Assembly (NCBI RefSeq): GCF_019320115.1 | Contig: NC_089586.1 | Span: forward strand, 2,143,388 to 2,207,387 | Reading direction: 5' to 3' | DNA length: 64,000 nt | Origin: Miscanthus floridulus | Taxonomy: Eukaryota > Streptophyta > Magnoliopsida > Poales > Poaceae | The notes under the pieces: generated by a model | The model's input: the letters and a program-made list of their open reading frames with translations, nothing else | Told to the model about the DNA's origin: nothing | Database searches by the model: none | Made by a program: the position numbers and the translations under genes | Part shown: positions 10,118 to 22,100 of the stretch, in pieces | How positions within the stretch are numbered: the stretch's first letter is position 1 | Layout: each line of letters starts with the position of its first letter

Positions 10118-13100
10118 CTGCAAAATATATGACATGTTAAAACAGTAGAACCATAAAGCTCACAAGTTCAGGATGAACAATCAAACAGGATGAACAGTTG
10201 AACACTAGGCTTGGCTTCAAAAAAATGTCATATTTAAAGGGCACAACAAGATTTCCAATAGACAAAGCCCCAAAATGGCGTAGACCTGTTAAAGTTTAGA
10301 ATGTTTCCACCTGGGGCTACAGGCTTAACAGGTATTCCCCAGTATAAATGTCCATGCAGCCCGAGGCACGACGACACGGCACGAAGCCCGCTTTTTTAGC
10401 CCGACACGAGCACGGCACGGCCCAGTGACATGTGGGCCCGGGCTGGCCCGGCCCGAGGGAGCAGGTCGTGCCTGGGCCGCTGCTCAGGCCCGTGGGCTGG
10501 CCCGGCCCGGCCTACGTCAGCCGGCCCGGCAGCGGCCCGGCCTCCCCCCTCCCCCTCCTCACTCCTCTCCTCCCCTCCCGGCCTCCCCGCGGCCCAGCTT
10601 TCGTCCGTCCCCGCCTCCCCCCCTCCTCATATATAAACCGACGCCGCGGCAGCAGTGGCTCACACACGAACCCTAGCTCATTTCATTGGCCTCGCCTCGC
10701 TCTGGTCTCGCGGGTCTCGCCCTCGTAGTCTCGCTCTCGGCTTCGTCCTTTCCGACTCCGGTGAGGTGACCTCGACGATCCGCCTGCCGCCGGCGAGCAG
10801 CTCCCTACTCCTACCTGATCCCCTCCCTGCTCCCTCTCCGCCTCTCCCTTCTCCCTATCCCTATCTCCTCTCTAGATCTCGGTGACTATGTGAGTTCGTG
10901 TCCTCGTCTGCCCCTCCTCCGCCGCTCGCTGTCCTACTAACCGGTGTGTCGTCTTCTCTGGGTGGCCCTCGTCTTCTCCGGCACTGGGCTCCGATTGCGC
11001 AGGTACATCCCTAACCCTAACCCTAACCCCGCCTGCCGCCGGCGAGCAGCTCCCTACTACTCCTACCTGATCCCCTCCCTGCTCCCTCTCCGCCTCTCCC
11101 TTCTCCCTATCCCTATCTCCCCTCTAGATCTGGGTGATTATGTGAGTTCGTGTCCCCGTGTGCCCCTCCTCCGCCGCTCGCCATCATTCTAACCTTAATG
11201 TCATCTTCTCTGGGTGGCCCTCGTCTTCTCCGGCACCGGGCTCCGGTTGCGCAGGTACATCCCTACCCCTACCCCTAACCCAAACCCTAAGCCTAACCCT
11301 CTTCTTCCATTGATGAATGGTTTATGATCTATTCTGATATACTGTTTTCCTCCTCCTCCATGTCTTTACGCAGGTCGGTAGCCGATGCGTCGTCCTCTAG
11401 CTATGGCATAGAGCGACCAAGGTGGCCCCGCGCACCGTTGAGGAACGGTGCTAGAGAGGGCGCCATGGCTGGTGCTGATGATGAGATCATCTGGCCGCTC
11501 ACCAGCAACGACGATCTCATCGCGGCAGGCCTGGCACCTGAGGACGACGACGACACCCAAGAGGACGCTGCTGCCTTGTTCGGTCTGGACGGCGGCGGTG
11601 GTGAAGGGGCGACGGCGACTAGGACCCCGGTCTACTCCAACAGCTCAACTCCATCTGTTGCTGGTACTGGCACCTCATCTGGAACTGCTGTTGGTAAGCG
11701 TAAATCTGCTGTGTGGGCTGATTTTGATGAGATCTATGAGACTATAAATGGTAGGAAAAATTGCACTAAAGCTACCTGTAAAATGTGTAAGCATACTTTG
11801 TCTGCTAGATTTAATGCTGGCACTGGGCACTTGAAGAGGCACCAGAAATCCTGTAGGCAGAAAACTGATCAAGCTGTTAGGGTTCAGTCTAGGCTTACTT
11901 ACAATGCTGATAGTTCTGTGCATAACTGGGACTATAAACCTAATGTTGCTAGATTAGAATTGTGTCGCTTGATTGCTATGCTTGATTTGCCGTTAGGTAT
12001 TGGTAAGACAGAGGCTTGGGAGGATTACATTGTCCGTGCTCATAACCCTAGGTTTGTTAAAGTATCTAGACAGAGCACCACTAGAGATCTAAGTAAATTG
12101 TTTACTGAACGTCGTAATATGCTTAAGAATTCTGTGTTGTCTGTTGCTTCCTCTGTTGCTCTGACATCAGACATTTGGTCTGGTAATGCTAAGGAGGATT
12201 ACATTAGTGTTGTTGCTCATTTTGTTAGTGCTGATTGGGAGTTACAAAAAAGGTTATTGGGCTTAGGTTGATTGAGCTGAAACATACTGGTGAAAATATT
12301 GTTGAAAGAGTTGCTTGTGTGGTTGAGGAGTTTAGTCTCATTGATAAGGTTTTCTCTGTAACTCTAGACAATGCTTCTTCTAATGCTAAGGCTATGGAAA
12401 CTTTAACACATATGTTTGCTGGTTATTTTGGTCCTGATCCTACACCTAAGTCTATCGATCCTTCTAAGCGTAAGTACAGTCTTGTGCATCAACGTTGTGC
12501 TTGTCATATCAGATTACTGATTGTAAAATATGGTTTAAAGAGGTTCAAACCTTACATAGAAGATTTTAGAACTACTATTAACTTCTTAAATTCCTCTAAT
12601 CAAAAAATTGCTATGTTTAAGAACTATTGTACTGCTCAGGGTGTTAGACCTAGAAAGTTTGGCTTAGATATGGATGTTAGATGAAATGCTACATATCTTA
12701 TGCTTAAACACTTGGTTCCATATAAACATGTTTTTTCTGTGTTCATTAATTCCAATTATGGCTCTAAATTATTGTCTGCAAGGCATTGGTATATAGCTGA
12801 AAAGATATTGGAGTTTCTAGAACTATTTTATGACTCCACTGTTGTTCTTTCTGGTGTTTACTATCCAACTAGTCCACTTATCCTGCACCATCTGCTAGAA
12901 ATTGCTTCTCATTTACATGCAAGTGAAAAATATCAAAATCTAATTGTTGTTGTATATCCTATGAAGATTAAATTCCTTAGATACTAGCAGCATATACCTC
13001 TGTTATATTCATTTGCATTCATTCTTGATCCTAGAGCTAAGATGAGAGGTTTATTTAGAGTCCTGGAATAACTTAAAGAGAGCACTGCTTGTGATTATAC

Positions 13101-16100
13101 TTCATATTATGCTAATGTGAAAATTGAAATTTACAAGTCATTTAACAAATATGAGAGAAAGTTTGGTGTAGCTAGAAGTCAAAGGGTTGCACAGCCTGCA
13201 AGTCATACAGGTAAGAGAAAACAAGCATAGGGAAGAATCTTTGGAGGCCCTAGATCTGTTGTTGGTCCTTCCCCTGCCTGTGCCCCCACTTTATCTGCTT
13301 CTACTGCTAATGAGCTCTCAGTTTATCTGGACAGTGACAATGTCACTGCATATAAGGATGATTTTGATTTACTTCTCTAGTGGCGTGACCACAAACTAAC
13401 ATATCCAATCCTATCTATAATGGCTAGAGATATTATGTCTGTTCCTATCTCTACTGTCTCTTCGGAATCATGTCTTAGCTTGACAGGAAGGATAATCGAA
13501 GAGCGGCGACGCCGTCTGTTGCCTGAAACGGTGGAGATGCTTGCCTGCATAAAGAATTGGTAGTTGGGAGAGAGCAGATTACAACATACTGTTGACAAAA
13601 CAAGAACTGGAGGACTCCTTCAAGAATCTGTACTTCGATGATGATGTAGATGGGGATGCTGGTACTGCTGGTTCATCTGGGGCTGGGGCTAGGGCTAGTT
13701 CATCCGGGGTTGGGGCTGGTTCATCTAGGGCTAGTACATCTAGGACTAGGGCTACGGGTAGTTAATCTGTTATCTCCATTTTGTATCTGTCATCTATGAC
13801 TAACAAGTGTGACTTGGGACCTTTGAACAATGATGGAAGAGTTATTAAGAGTTGTGTTGCACTCTTTTTCCCTTTCTAGGGTTTTTCATAAGGGTGAGTT
13901 TTACCTAGAAAGGTTTTTAATGAGACAGCATTGCACAAATAGCTCATTTATCTTATCTCCTTTGGTGCCTTTTGTTTTGTTGGATTTGGTCATTTGGAGT
14001 TTGCTAAGTTCTTGACTTAGAAGTTAGAATCTGTGTGATCAGTTTGTGGCTAAGTGTTGGTCTGTTCGATGAGAATGAGAAGAATTTTGGAGTTTGCTTA
14101 GTTCTTGACTTAGAAGTTAGAATCTGAGAACAATTTGTGATCAGTTTGACAGTTTGTGACTTAGAAGTTCTTGACTTGTGAGTTGAGATTTTGAAATTTG
14201 AATGAATGAATCTGTGCTAACTGTTGGATGAGAAGAATTTTGAGGTGACTTACGATCACCGGGCTTTGGGCCGGCCCGGCCCGCAGTTCTGGCCGTGCTT
14301 CTCGGGCCAGCACGGCACGAATTTCGGCCCGTAGGGCCGTGCTTAGGCCGAAGGCCAGGCACGACGCCCGGAGGGGCACGGCACGGGAGGCACGGTGTGC
14401 CGTGCTTGGCCCGGGCTCAGGCCGGGCCGGGCCGGCCCAGCCCATTGGCCAACTATATTCCCCAGAGGCCAGAAGCGGGGACCAATTTTCCATTTTGCAT
14501 CTTTTCTCTGCACAGTTATTTCTCTGAATGTGTGCCAGTACAACTCACTTTATATTTCCATTAAAAAAACAGTAACCAAAAAGAGGCTATGAATTGTAGG
14601 ATAGGAAAATTATTATTTTATATCCTTTTCATAATTCAGTGGATGATACATTTATTACAACAATGTCAGCCAACTTTACAGGCCATTGATCGTATTCAGA
14701 AGGTTTCAGAAAAACGGCTGTGTGTGGAGCCCAAACTGATTTTAGAAAATATGGTTATCAGTATTCAGTACTGTAACCAACCTTTATCAACATATTTCAT
14801 TATAGAACAAAAGGCAAAGAACCAGAGCTCCAATTACAAATATACAAAAGGATGCTAAGGGAAAGATCCATCAGAAATACAAGAAAAGCATTTTAAGGAC
14901 CTTGAACATTTTTTATTCATTTTATTTACTACCACTCAATATTGTTTTTTTGAAAGAGCTACCACTCAATATTGTGAGTTTTTTAAGCCCAGGCAAAGGA
15001 TTAAATCAAGGCCACAGTTCAAAAATTGCCAAATAAGACCCAGCGTCATTCTTGCCACTCAAGTCCAACTATTGGTGGACCTTAGAGGTCCTAACCACGG
15101 AGCACAAAGTCCCAAAACACATAGCTCCCCTTGGGGAATCCTTTAAATATTTACCTAAGTCCAGTGATGAAGCCAGAAAAAAATCTAGGAGGGGCTGAAC
15201 AAAAGAATAGAGGCTTTTCAAACTTCTCTTAACCTTAGCCCCTCCTACCTAATAAATATATGCATAAAATTTTAAGGGAGGGCTTAGGGGGGCTCCACGT
15301 GCCCAGGATCGGTAGGGAGGGCCCCCCCCCCCCCCCCCCCAGCCCCACCGCTGGCTCCGTCGCTGCCTAAGTCCATCAGTCCTTGGCAGACCATACATTT
15401 GCTCCAAGACGCAGGCCTCTAAGTAGAAAAGTAAATGTCTGGGCTTGAGTAGCTCCTGGCCCAGTGGGTCTGTAAAACTCACTTGGACAAGATGTATTTT
15501 TGAACCAGACAAAACAAGAAGTGTTAAAACCAAAAACAGATCAAGAACCTAAACTATAAGACGAGTAAGCTCCGCCAGACCCTTGGATTGATGCAAACAT
15601 AAGCATGTGTACGTAGACTTACTACATACAAAGGCTAGCTGTGTGTAGGCCTGTAGGGTTTAGACTAGTAAGTTGTCGCTTTATAGTTAAAAGAAGACAC
15701 GATGTATAAACAAATCAGATATCACCATAAAACTGAAAGAGAGGATCCAATGACACTGTAGACAATTAACAACACAAATAACAAATCAGTGACTTACCAG
15801 CTACAGACCAATTGATCAACTGGTGCAGTGAGTGCAATTCTCTGTTCTGGGACCGATGTGAGGTAGATAGCCACACCATTATCGAAGATAGTGCAACTAA
15901 AATAACCTAAAACATGATAAACGGTTGAAAACAATGTCTCAAACTTGAACTTCCAAGAAAGAAACGCCAACCACAGGATATAACTATTTGAGTTCTGCAC
16001 CTGAATAAAATACAGTTTAAAGGATTGAGGATCCTGTTTATTTGCTCGAGTGAGATATAGCCAAAAGCTGGAACTATTCGATTTAATCCATCTTGAAGCT

Positions 16101-19100
16101 AATCCAATAAGTATTATGAGCCCTCCACTAAAAATTCTGCATATAAAGAATTCATCAGACTAAAAGCTACAAGGAAACAACCAATTAAACCATATTTGAT
16201 AACATCTAGATGGCTAGCAGATTCTTAAGAAATCATGAATGACACATAACATTATTAAACGGTATTACTATATATATGTAACAGCTTGTTCTCTACTGGC
16301 ACAGGTTAAAGTGTAAGGGAAAAAATGCATGAATCCTGTCAGCTTGTTCTCTACTGGCACAGGATAAAGTGTAAGGGAAAAAATGCATGAATCCTGTCAG
16401 CGAAAGAAGCATACACCAAGTTGATGTTTTCTGGAATTTCAGCTGGCATCAAAGTGAATACAGACAGGAACCAGCAAGCAAGCCATATGTATATCGCAAG
16501 TGCAGGGCTAGTTTGAATAAACAAGGCTACATAAGTTGAACCGAGTATCCCGAGGACCAAGAAGCACCACGTATAAACTTTCCTATCAAAGAAGCTCATA
16601 ACCTGCCCACAAGTATCAAATTTCACATCAAATCTCATGAAGTCTTAAAATGATTGCTGTGTCAACAAGTGGGTACATACCAGAAACTCCAATACAAGCA
16701 GTGCAACAACTGAACTGGTCAGGACATTAAAAATGTACTTGAAGGGCTTATTAGCTAGTTCTCTCCATACGGCCTTCAAAAATTCAAAGTTTTGTACAAT
16801 TCTTGTCCAAAGGAATATTGTCATAAATACATAAGCATGGTAAAGAAGTGGTAACTTCTCTAGAAGTAGTATAATGGATGACAAACCCATAAAGAAACAT
16901 CCACCAATGTAAACCTGAAACCAGAGGAGATAAAATCAAATCGTCTTAACTATGTCACCATGCAGTTCAGCATGAAATTAATGGAGTAGTTGTCAAATTT
17001 TGATGAGCAACTTTGATTGCACTAAAATTAATAGTGTTAAGACTCATCTACTGTAGGCCCATATGGCCCATGAGGCTCTATATATATACATAGCTATCCC
17101 TCTATTGGGACTACCTTCTGAGATCCCCAAGGTTAGTAACATGGTACCAAAGCCAACGACCATGGTTAGGGTTAGACTAATCTAATCCACCAACGATCCA
17201 TTTTTTCCCCGCATGGGATTGGGATCTCATCTGTTTTGTCGGTGCGGCACATCGTCGCCCCGTCCGCCTATCTCCGTTGAAGCCATCGCTGCATCAGCAA
17301 TCTGCTCCGTTCGGTTCGGCTGCATCATCCGCGGGAGCTTGTTCTCGGCCGATTGTGCGCACATCCGCGCTGTCGATTGTCCACGTGCCCGTCCGCGCCG
17401 TCGGCTCGGTCATCTGCTCGCACGTCCGTGCCCGTCCGCACGGGGCCGTCCGCCTGGTTGTCCGCCCTTCGTCTGCGTGCTGTCGGAGTCGTGCCTTTTC
17501 GTCTGCCCCCGCTCGCGCGGTCTCCCGTCGGAGTCGTGCCCTTCCGCCCGCGCGGCCTGGTCGTCTCTGCTCAGCTGCGTGCCAGAGGAGGTGCTGGTGT
17601 TCTCTACTTCTCTGCGGTCTGCTCTGCTGAGGTCTGCTCTCCTGTTGGCTGTCTGCTCTGTTCTACTTCTGTGCTGTGGTGCCATTGGTCTCTTGGAATT
17701 ACAGAGGTCTGTATCAGTGTTGCTTGTGGTGTGTTGGAACTCAGAATAATGGGTTCTGATATCACTGGATTTGTCTCTATAGCTGCTGCCTCTGATAATA
17801 TTACTCCTCAGTCTTGGATTTTGGATTCAGGGGCTTCTTTCCATGTCACATCAAACAAGAATCACCTGATTGACTGCAAGCAAATTGTTGATGGTTCGAC
17901 AATACACACAGCTGATGGTACATCTTGTCCTGTTACTCATGAGGGCATTTTTTCTTCTCCTCATTTTCATGTACCTGATATCTCTTTAGTCCCTCAACTA
18001 TCCATGAATTTGTTATCTGTTGGACAAATAACTGATATGAACTGTTTTGTTGGTTTTGATGAATCATCATGTTTTATTCAAGACCGTGGCACTGGCCGTG
18101 TGATTGGGACCGGTAATCGTCATAGAGATTCTTCTAGCCTTTATGTTTTGGACAATTTACATCTCCCTTCCTCCTCTGCTCATGTGTCATCAGCTGTGTC
18201 CCCATCCACCTCATGTTTTGCCAAATGGCATCATCGTCTTGGACACTTATGTGGATCTCGCTTGTCCACTCTTGTTCATCAAGGATGTTTGGGGCATGTT
18301 TCTGTTGACTCTACTTTTCATTGTAAGGGTTGCAAGCTTGGCAAACAGATACAACTTCCATATTCTTCTAGTGCGTCTCATTCTGTTAGACCATTTGACC
18401 TTATTCATTCAGATGTATGGGGTCCAGCACCTTTTGCTACCAAGGGTAGTCACAAGTATTAGGTTATTTTTATTGATGATCATTCTCGCTGCACATGGAT
18501 TTATTTCATGAAACATCGATCTCAGTTGTATTCTATTTACCAATCCTTTGTTCACATGGTTCATACACAGTTTTCTACTGCTATTAGAGTTTTTCGCTCG
18601 GATTCTGGTGGTGAGTATTTGTCTGATGCTTTTCACCAATTTTTGTCCTCAGAAGGTACTCTTCCTCAGCTCTCGTGTCCTGGCGCTCACGCTCAAAACG
18701 GTGTTGCTGAACGTAAACATTGTCATCTCATAGAAACAGCTCGCACACTTTTGATTGCCTCCCTTGTTCCTTCACATTTCTGGGGAGAGGTTGTTTCCAC
18801 ATCTGTTTATCTTATTAACAGACAACCATCATCTAAATTGTCTGGCAAGTGTCCTGGTGAAGTTCTTTTTGGAACTCCTCCAAGCTATGATCATCTTCAT
18901 GTTTTTGGATGCTTATGCTATTTCTGCTTGCACCTCGTGAGCGAACTAAGCTGACTGCTCAGTCGGTTGAATGTGTTTTCCTGGGATATAGTCTTGAGCA
19001 CAAGGGTTATCGTTGTTATGATCCTTCTTCCCGTCGCATGCGTATCTCTCGTGATGTAACTTTTGTTGAGGACCGTCCTTTCTTTTATAGCTCCACTACA

Positions 19101-22100
19101 AAGTCATTATATGCTCCTACAGAGTCCACATCTTTTATGTCCCTTCCCCCTATTCCCATCAAGGATGATGTTGTTCCATCGTTTGTCTCCGCTATCCACC
19201 ACTACTCTTGCACCTCCTCCACCCATTCATGTTCCTTCTCCACCTTCCCCATCCATTACAGTCATTCCTGATCCACCAACTCCACCTCCCCCATCGCCTC
19301 CACCTCCGCCACCTCACTCTTTTTCCAAACCACCTATCACACAAGTTTTCCATCGTCGTCCCAAAGACCCTCCTGCTGTTCCATCTAGTTCCCCCACCCC
19401 CACCTTGGTGAACCCTGATGAGTTCGATGTTGATGTTTCTAATAATAATATTGATGAGTTACATATGGCTTCTGATGAGTTACAGGTTGCACCACGATAT
19501 AATCTTCGAGACCGCAGTACTATTCATCCTGAAGAGAAGTATGGGTTTCCCCATGTAGTCTTGTTTATCTCACTGTCACCAGACCTGATATTGCTCATGC
19601 GGTCCATATTTTGAGTCAGTTTGTGTGTGCCCCTGTTAGTCGCTGAATTCTCACTCTTGGTAGTAGGAGAATTCTTACTCTCATCGAGAGAGGATGACAC
19701 TAGGAGTTGGGGCAATTTTCTTGTCTATTTCTCACACAAGCTCACACAAATGCCATACCAACCTGAGGGGTTGGGCTTACATATTTATAGGCTGCTAGCC
19801 AGCCAAGCATATGCCAAGATGCTAGTCTAAGATGCTAGTCTAAGATGCTAATATGCTGTCCTAGCTAAGATGCTGTCCTCTAGTCTAAGATGCTGTCCTC
19901 TAAGATGCTGTCCTCTAGTCTAAGATGCTGTCCTAAAAACAGAAAAACAGCCACAAGGACCATGACCATGTGAGCATCATAGCCCCACAAAGACCAGCCA
20001 CACATGAGACTTATCCATCATTCTCCCCCTAAGTCTTGTGCGTCGTCTTGTGGGAGAGTTGAACCATCCCGGTCCTGGAGCAGAGCTCAAGGAACTTGAT
20101 CCTCCCAAGGGGCTTGGTGAGCAGGTCTGCAAGCTGGTCCTTGGTGTTGATGTAGCTCGCCTTGATGCTCCCTTCCTCCAAACAGCCTCGGATGAAGTGG
20201 TACCTCACCCGGATGTGCTTGCTGCGTTCGTGGAACACGGGGTTCTTTGCCAGGGCCAGAGCGGACTTGCTGTCCACCCTGAGCTCCACCGCTCTGGTGT
20301 CTCTGCCGAGGAGATCACCAAGCAGTCGAGCGAGCCAGAGCGCCTGAGTCGAAGCGGTGGAGGCCGCTATGTACTCGGCCTCGCAGCTGGACAGGGCCAC
20401 CACCTGCTGCTTGACCGACTGCCAGCTAACGAGGCACTTGCCGAGGAAGAAGAGGATCCCGCTCGTGCTCTTGCTGATGTCGATGTCGCCGGCGTGGTCG
20501 CTGTCGCTGTACCCGACGAAGTGTGCCGCCCCAGGGCACCTCGGGTAGTAGAGGCCGTGGTCGAGAGTCCCCGCAACGTAGCGGATGATCCTCTTCACAG
20601 CCTGCTGGTGCTCCGTCGTCGGTCGCTGCATGAACCGACTAACGTAGCCGACGGAGAATGCCAAGTCCGGCCGTGTGTGGGCGAGGTAGCGAAGGCTCCC
20701 CACAAGACGCCGGTACTGCGTAGCGTCCACCTCCTCCGTCGTGCTGTCGCGGCTCAGCTTCAGCCTCTCCTCCATCGGAGTGAGAGCTGGGTTGCAGTCG
20801 GTGAGCCCAGCTAGCTCAACGACGCGCTTGGCGTAGGCGGCCTGTCGAAGCGTGATCCCAGAGTCATCCTGGTGTACCTCGATTCCCAGGTAGAAGGAGA
20901 GAGGCCCCAGGTCACTCATCTGGAAGGTGGCCTTCATCTCTTCCTTGAATGCCGCCACCTCCGCGTCCTTGGTGCCGGTGATCACCAAGTCGTCGACGTA
21001 GACACCCACCAGCAGGGCATTACCTCCATTGCCCCGTCGGTAGATGGCCGCCTCGTGCGGGCTTTGCTCGAAACCCATCCCCTTTAGCGTGGAATCCAGC
21101 TTGGCATTCCACGCCCTCGGTGCCTGCCGCAAGCCATAGAGGGCCTTGCGCAGGCGGAGCACCTTGCCCTCCTTGCCGGGGATCGCAAATCCCGGCGGCT
21201 GGTGCACGTAGACCTCCTCCTTCAAGTCGCCGTTAAGGAACGCCGACTTGACGTCCATGTGATGAACACGCCAGCCCTCCTGGGCAGCTAGCGCAAGGAG
21301 GAGTCGCACGGACTCCATCCGTGCCACGGGAGCAAAGGCGTCGTCGAAGTCGACCCCCTCCTGCTGCACGAAACCTCGTGCCACCAAGCGAGCCTTGTGC
21401 TTGACGATGGCACCGGCTTCATCCCTCTTCAGCTTGTACACCCACTTAAGGGTGATCGCGCGATGACCACGAGGAAGGTCAGCAAGCTCCCAGGTGCGGT
21501 TCTTCTCAACCGCATCCATCTCCAACTGCATCGCGGCGCGCCATGCCGCGTGTCTCTCGGCCTCTGCGAACGACCGAGGCTCGCCGTCGTCACACGCAAG
21601 GTGCAACTGCGCCTCCAGGTCCTCCAGGTCGTGAGGCACCAGTCCCGGCACCGGCTGGTCGCCGAGAAGGTTCTCCACCGTACGGTACCGCAACGGCTCA
21701 CCGTCGTGGTACGCGTCGACGCGCTCCTCGTCGTGAGAGAGCGGAGTAGCGAGCTCAACCGGGCCGTGCTCGACACGAGCTGGTGGTGGAGTAGACGTGC
21801 CCGGAGTGGTGCCTGTCGGTGCTGGAGTGCGTGGCGTTGCCGGCTGTGGTGGAGCCGGCGAAGAGCTCATCGCAGCCGAGGTCCTGGCTGGAGAGCGTGG
21901 TGCTGTCGGAGTAGCAGGTGCCGGGGTCGGTGGAGGCTCGGAGACTGGGGTAGACGCGCTCGCCGAAGAAGAACTGCCTACTCCCCCAGCTCCCTCGAAG
22001 TGGACGTACTCGACAGTGAAGTCGTCGTACGTCGGAGCTGAGCCGTCGTCCACTGCCTTGTCCCACGCCCATCCTCGCCCTTCGTCGAACACAACGTCGC

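Larger units (their letters stand above)
10341..14455 (+). mobile_element. hAT-superfamily DNA transposon inside PIGN intron 12
   Basis: A direct repeat tattcccc flanks the element (10333-10340 and 14456-14463), the 8-bp target duplication expected for hAT. Terminal inverted repeats are short and weak (agta... at the left, ...aacta at the right). The subterminal 150-200 bases at both ends are rich in GGCCCG, GGCACGACG and GGCACGG clusters, probable transposase-binding repeats. The interior carries a degenerate transposase gene (11324-13563) after a GC-rich leader with a tandem duplication. It is 4.1 kb long and its gene runs opposite to PIGN. It separates PIGN exons 12 and 13 without touching coding sequence. 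Confidence 0.8.

Noticed and set aside
10425..10885. Pro-rich frames near the left end of the hAT element
   Set aside because: They come from GGCCCG-rich subterminal repeats and a pyrimidine-rich leader, in three frames at once.
17213..17749. Cys/Ser-rich frame before the outer Copia protease
   Set aside because: No Gag domain or zinc knuckle is present, and competing frames cover the same bases. It is treated as leader sequence of a deleted element.
19860..19935. Regular aagatgctgtcc repeats considered as a CRISPR-like array
   Set aside because: There are no uniform repeats with unique spacers, the genome is a plant, and the same block occurs in both LTRs of the nested element.
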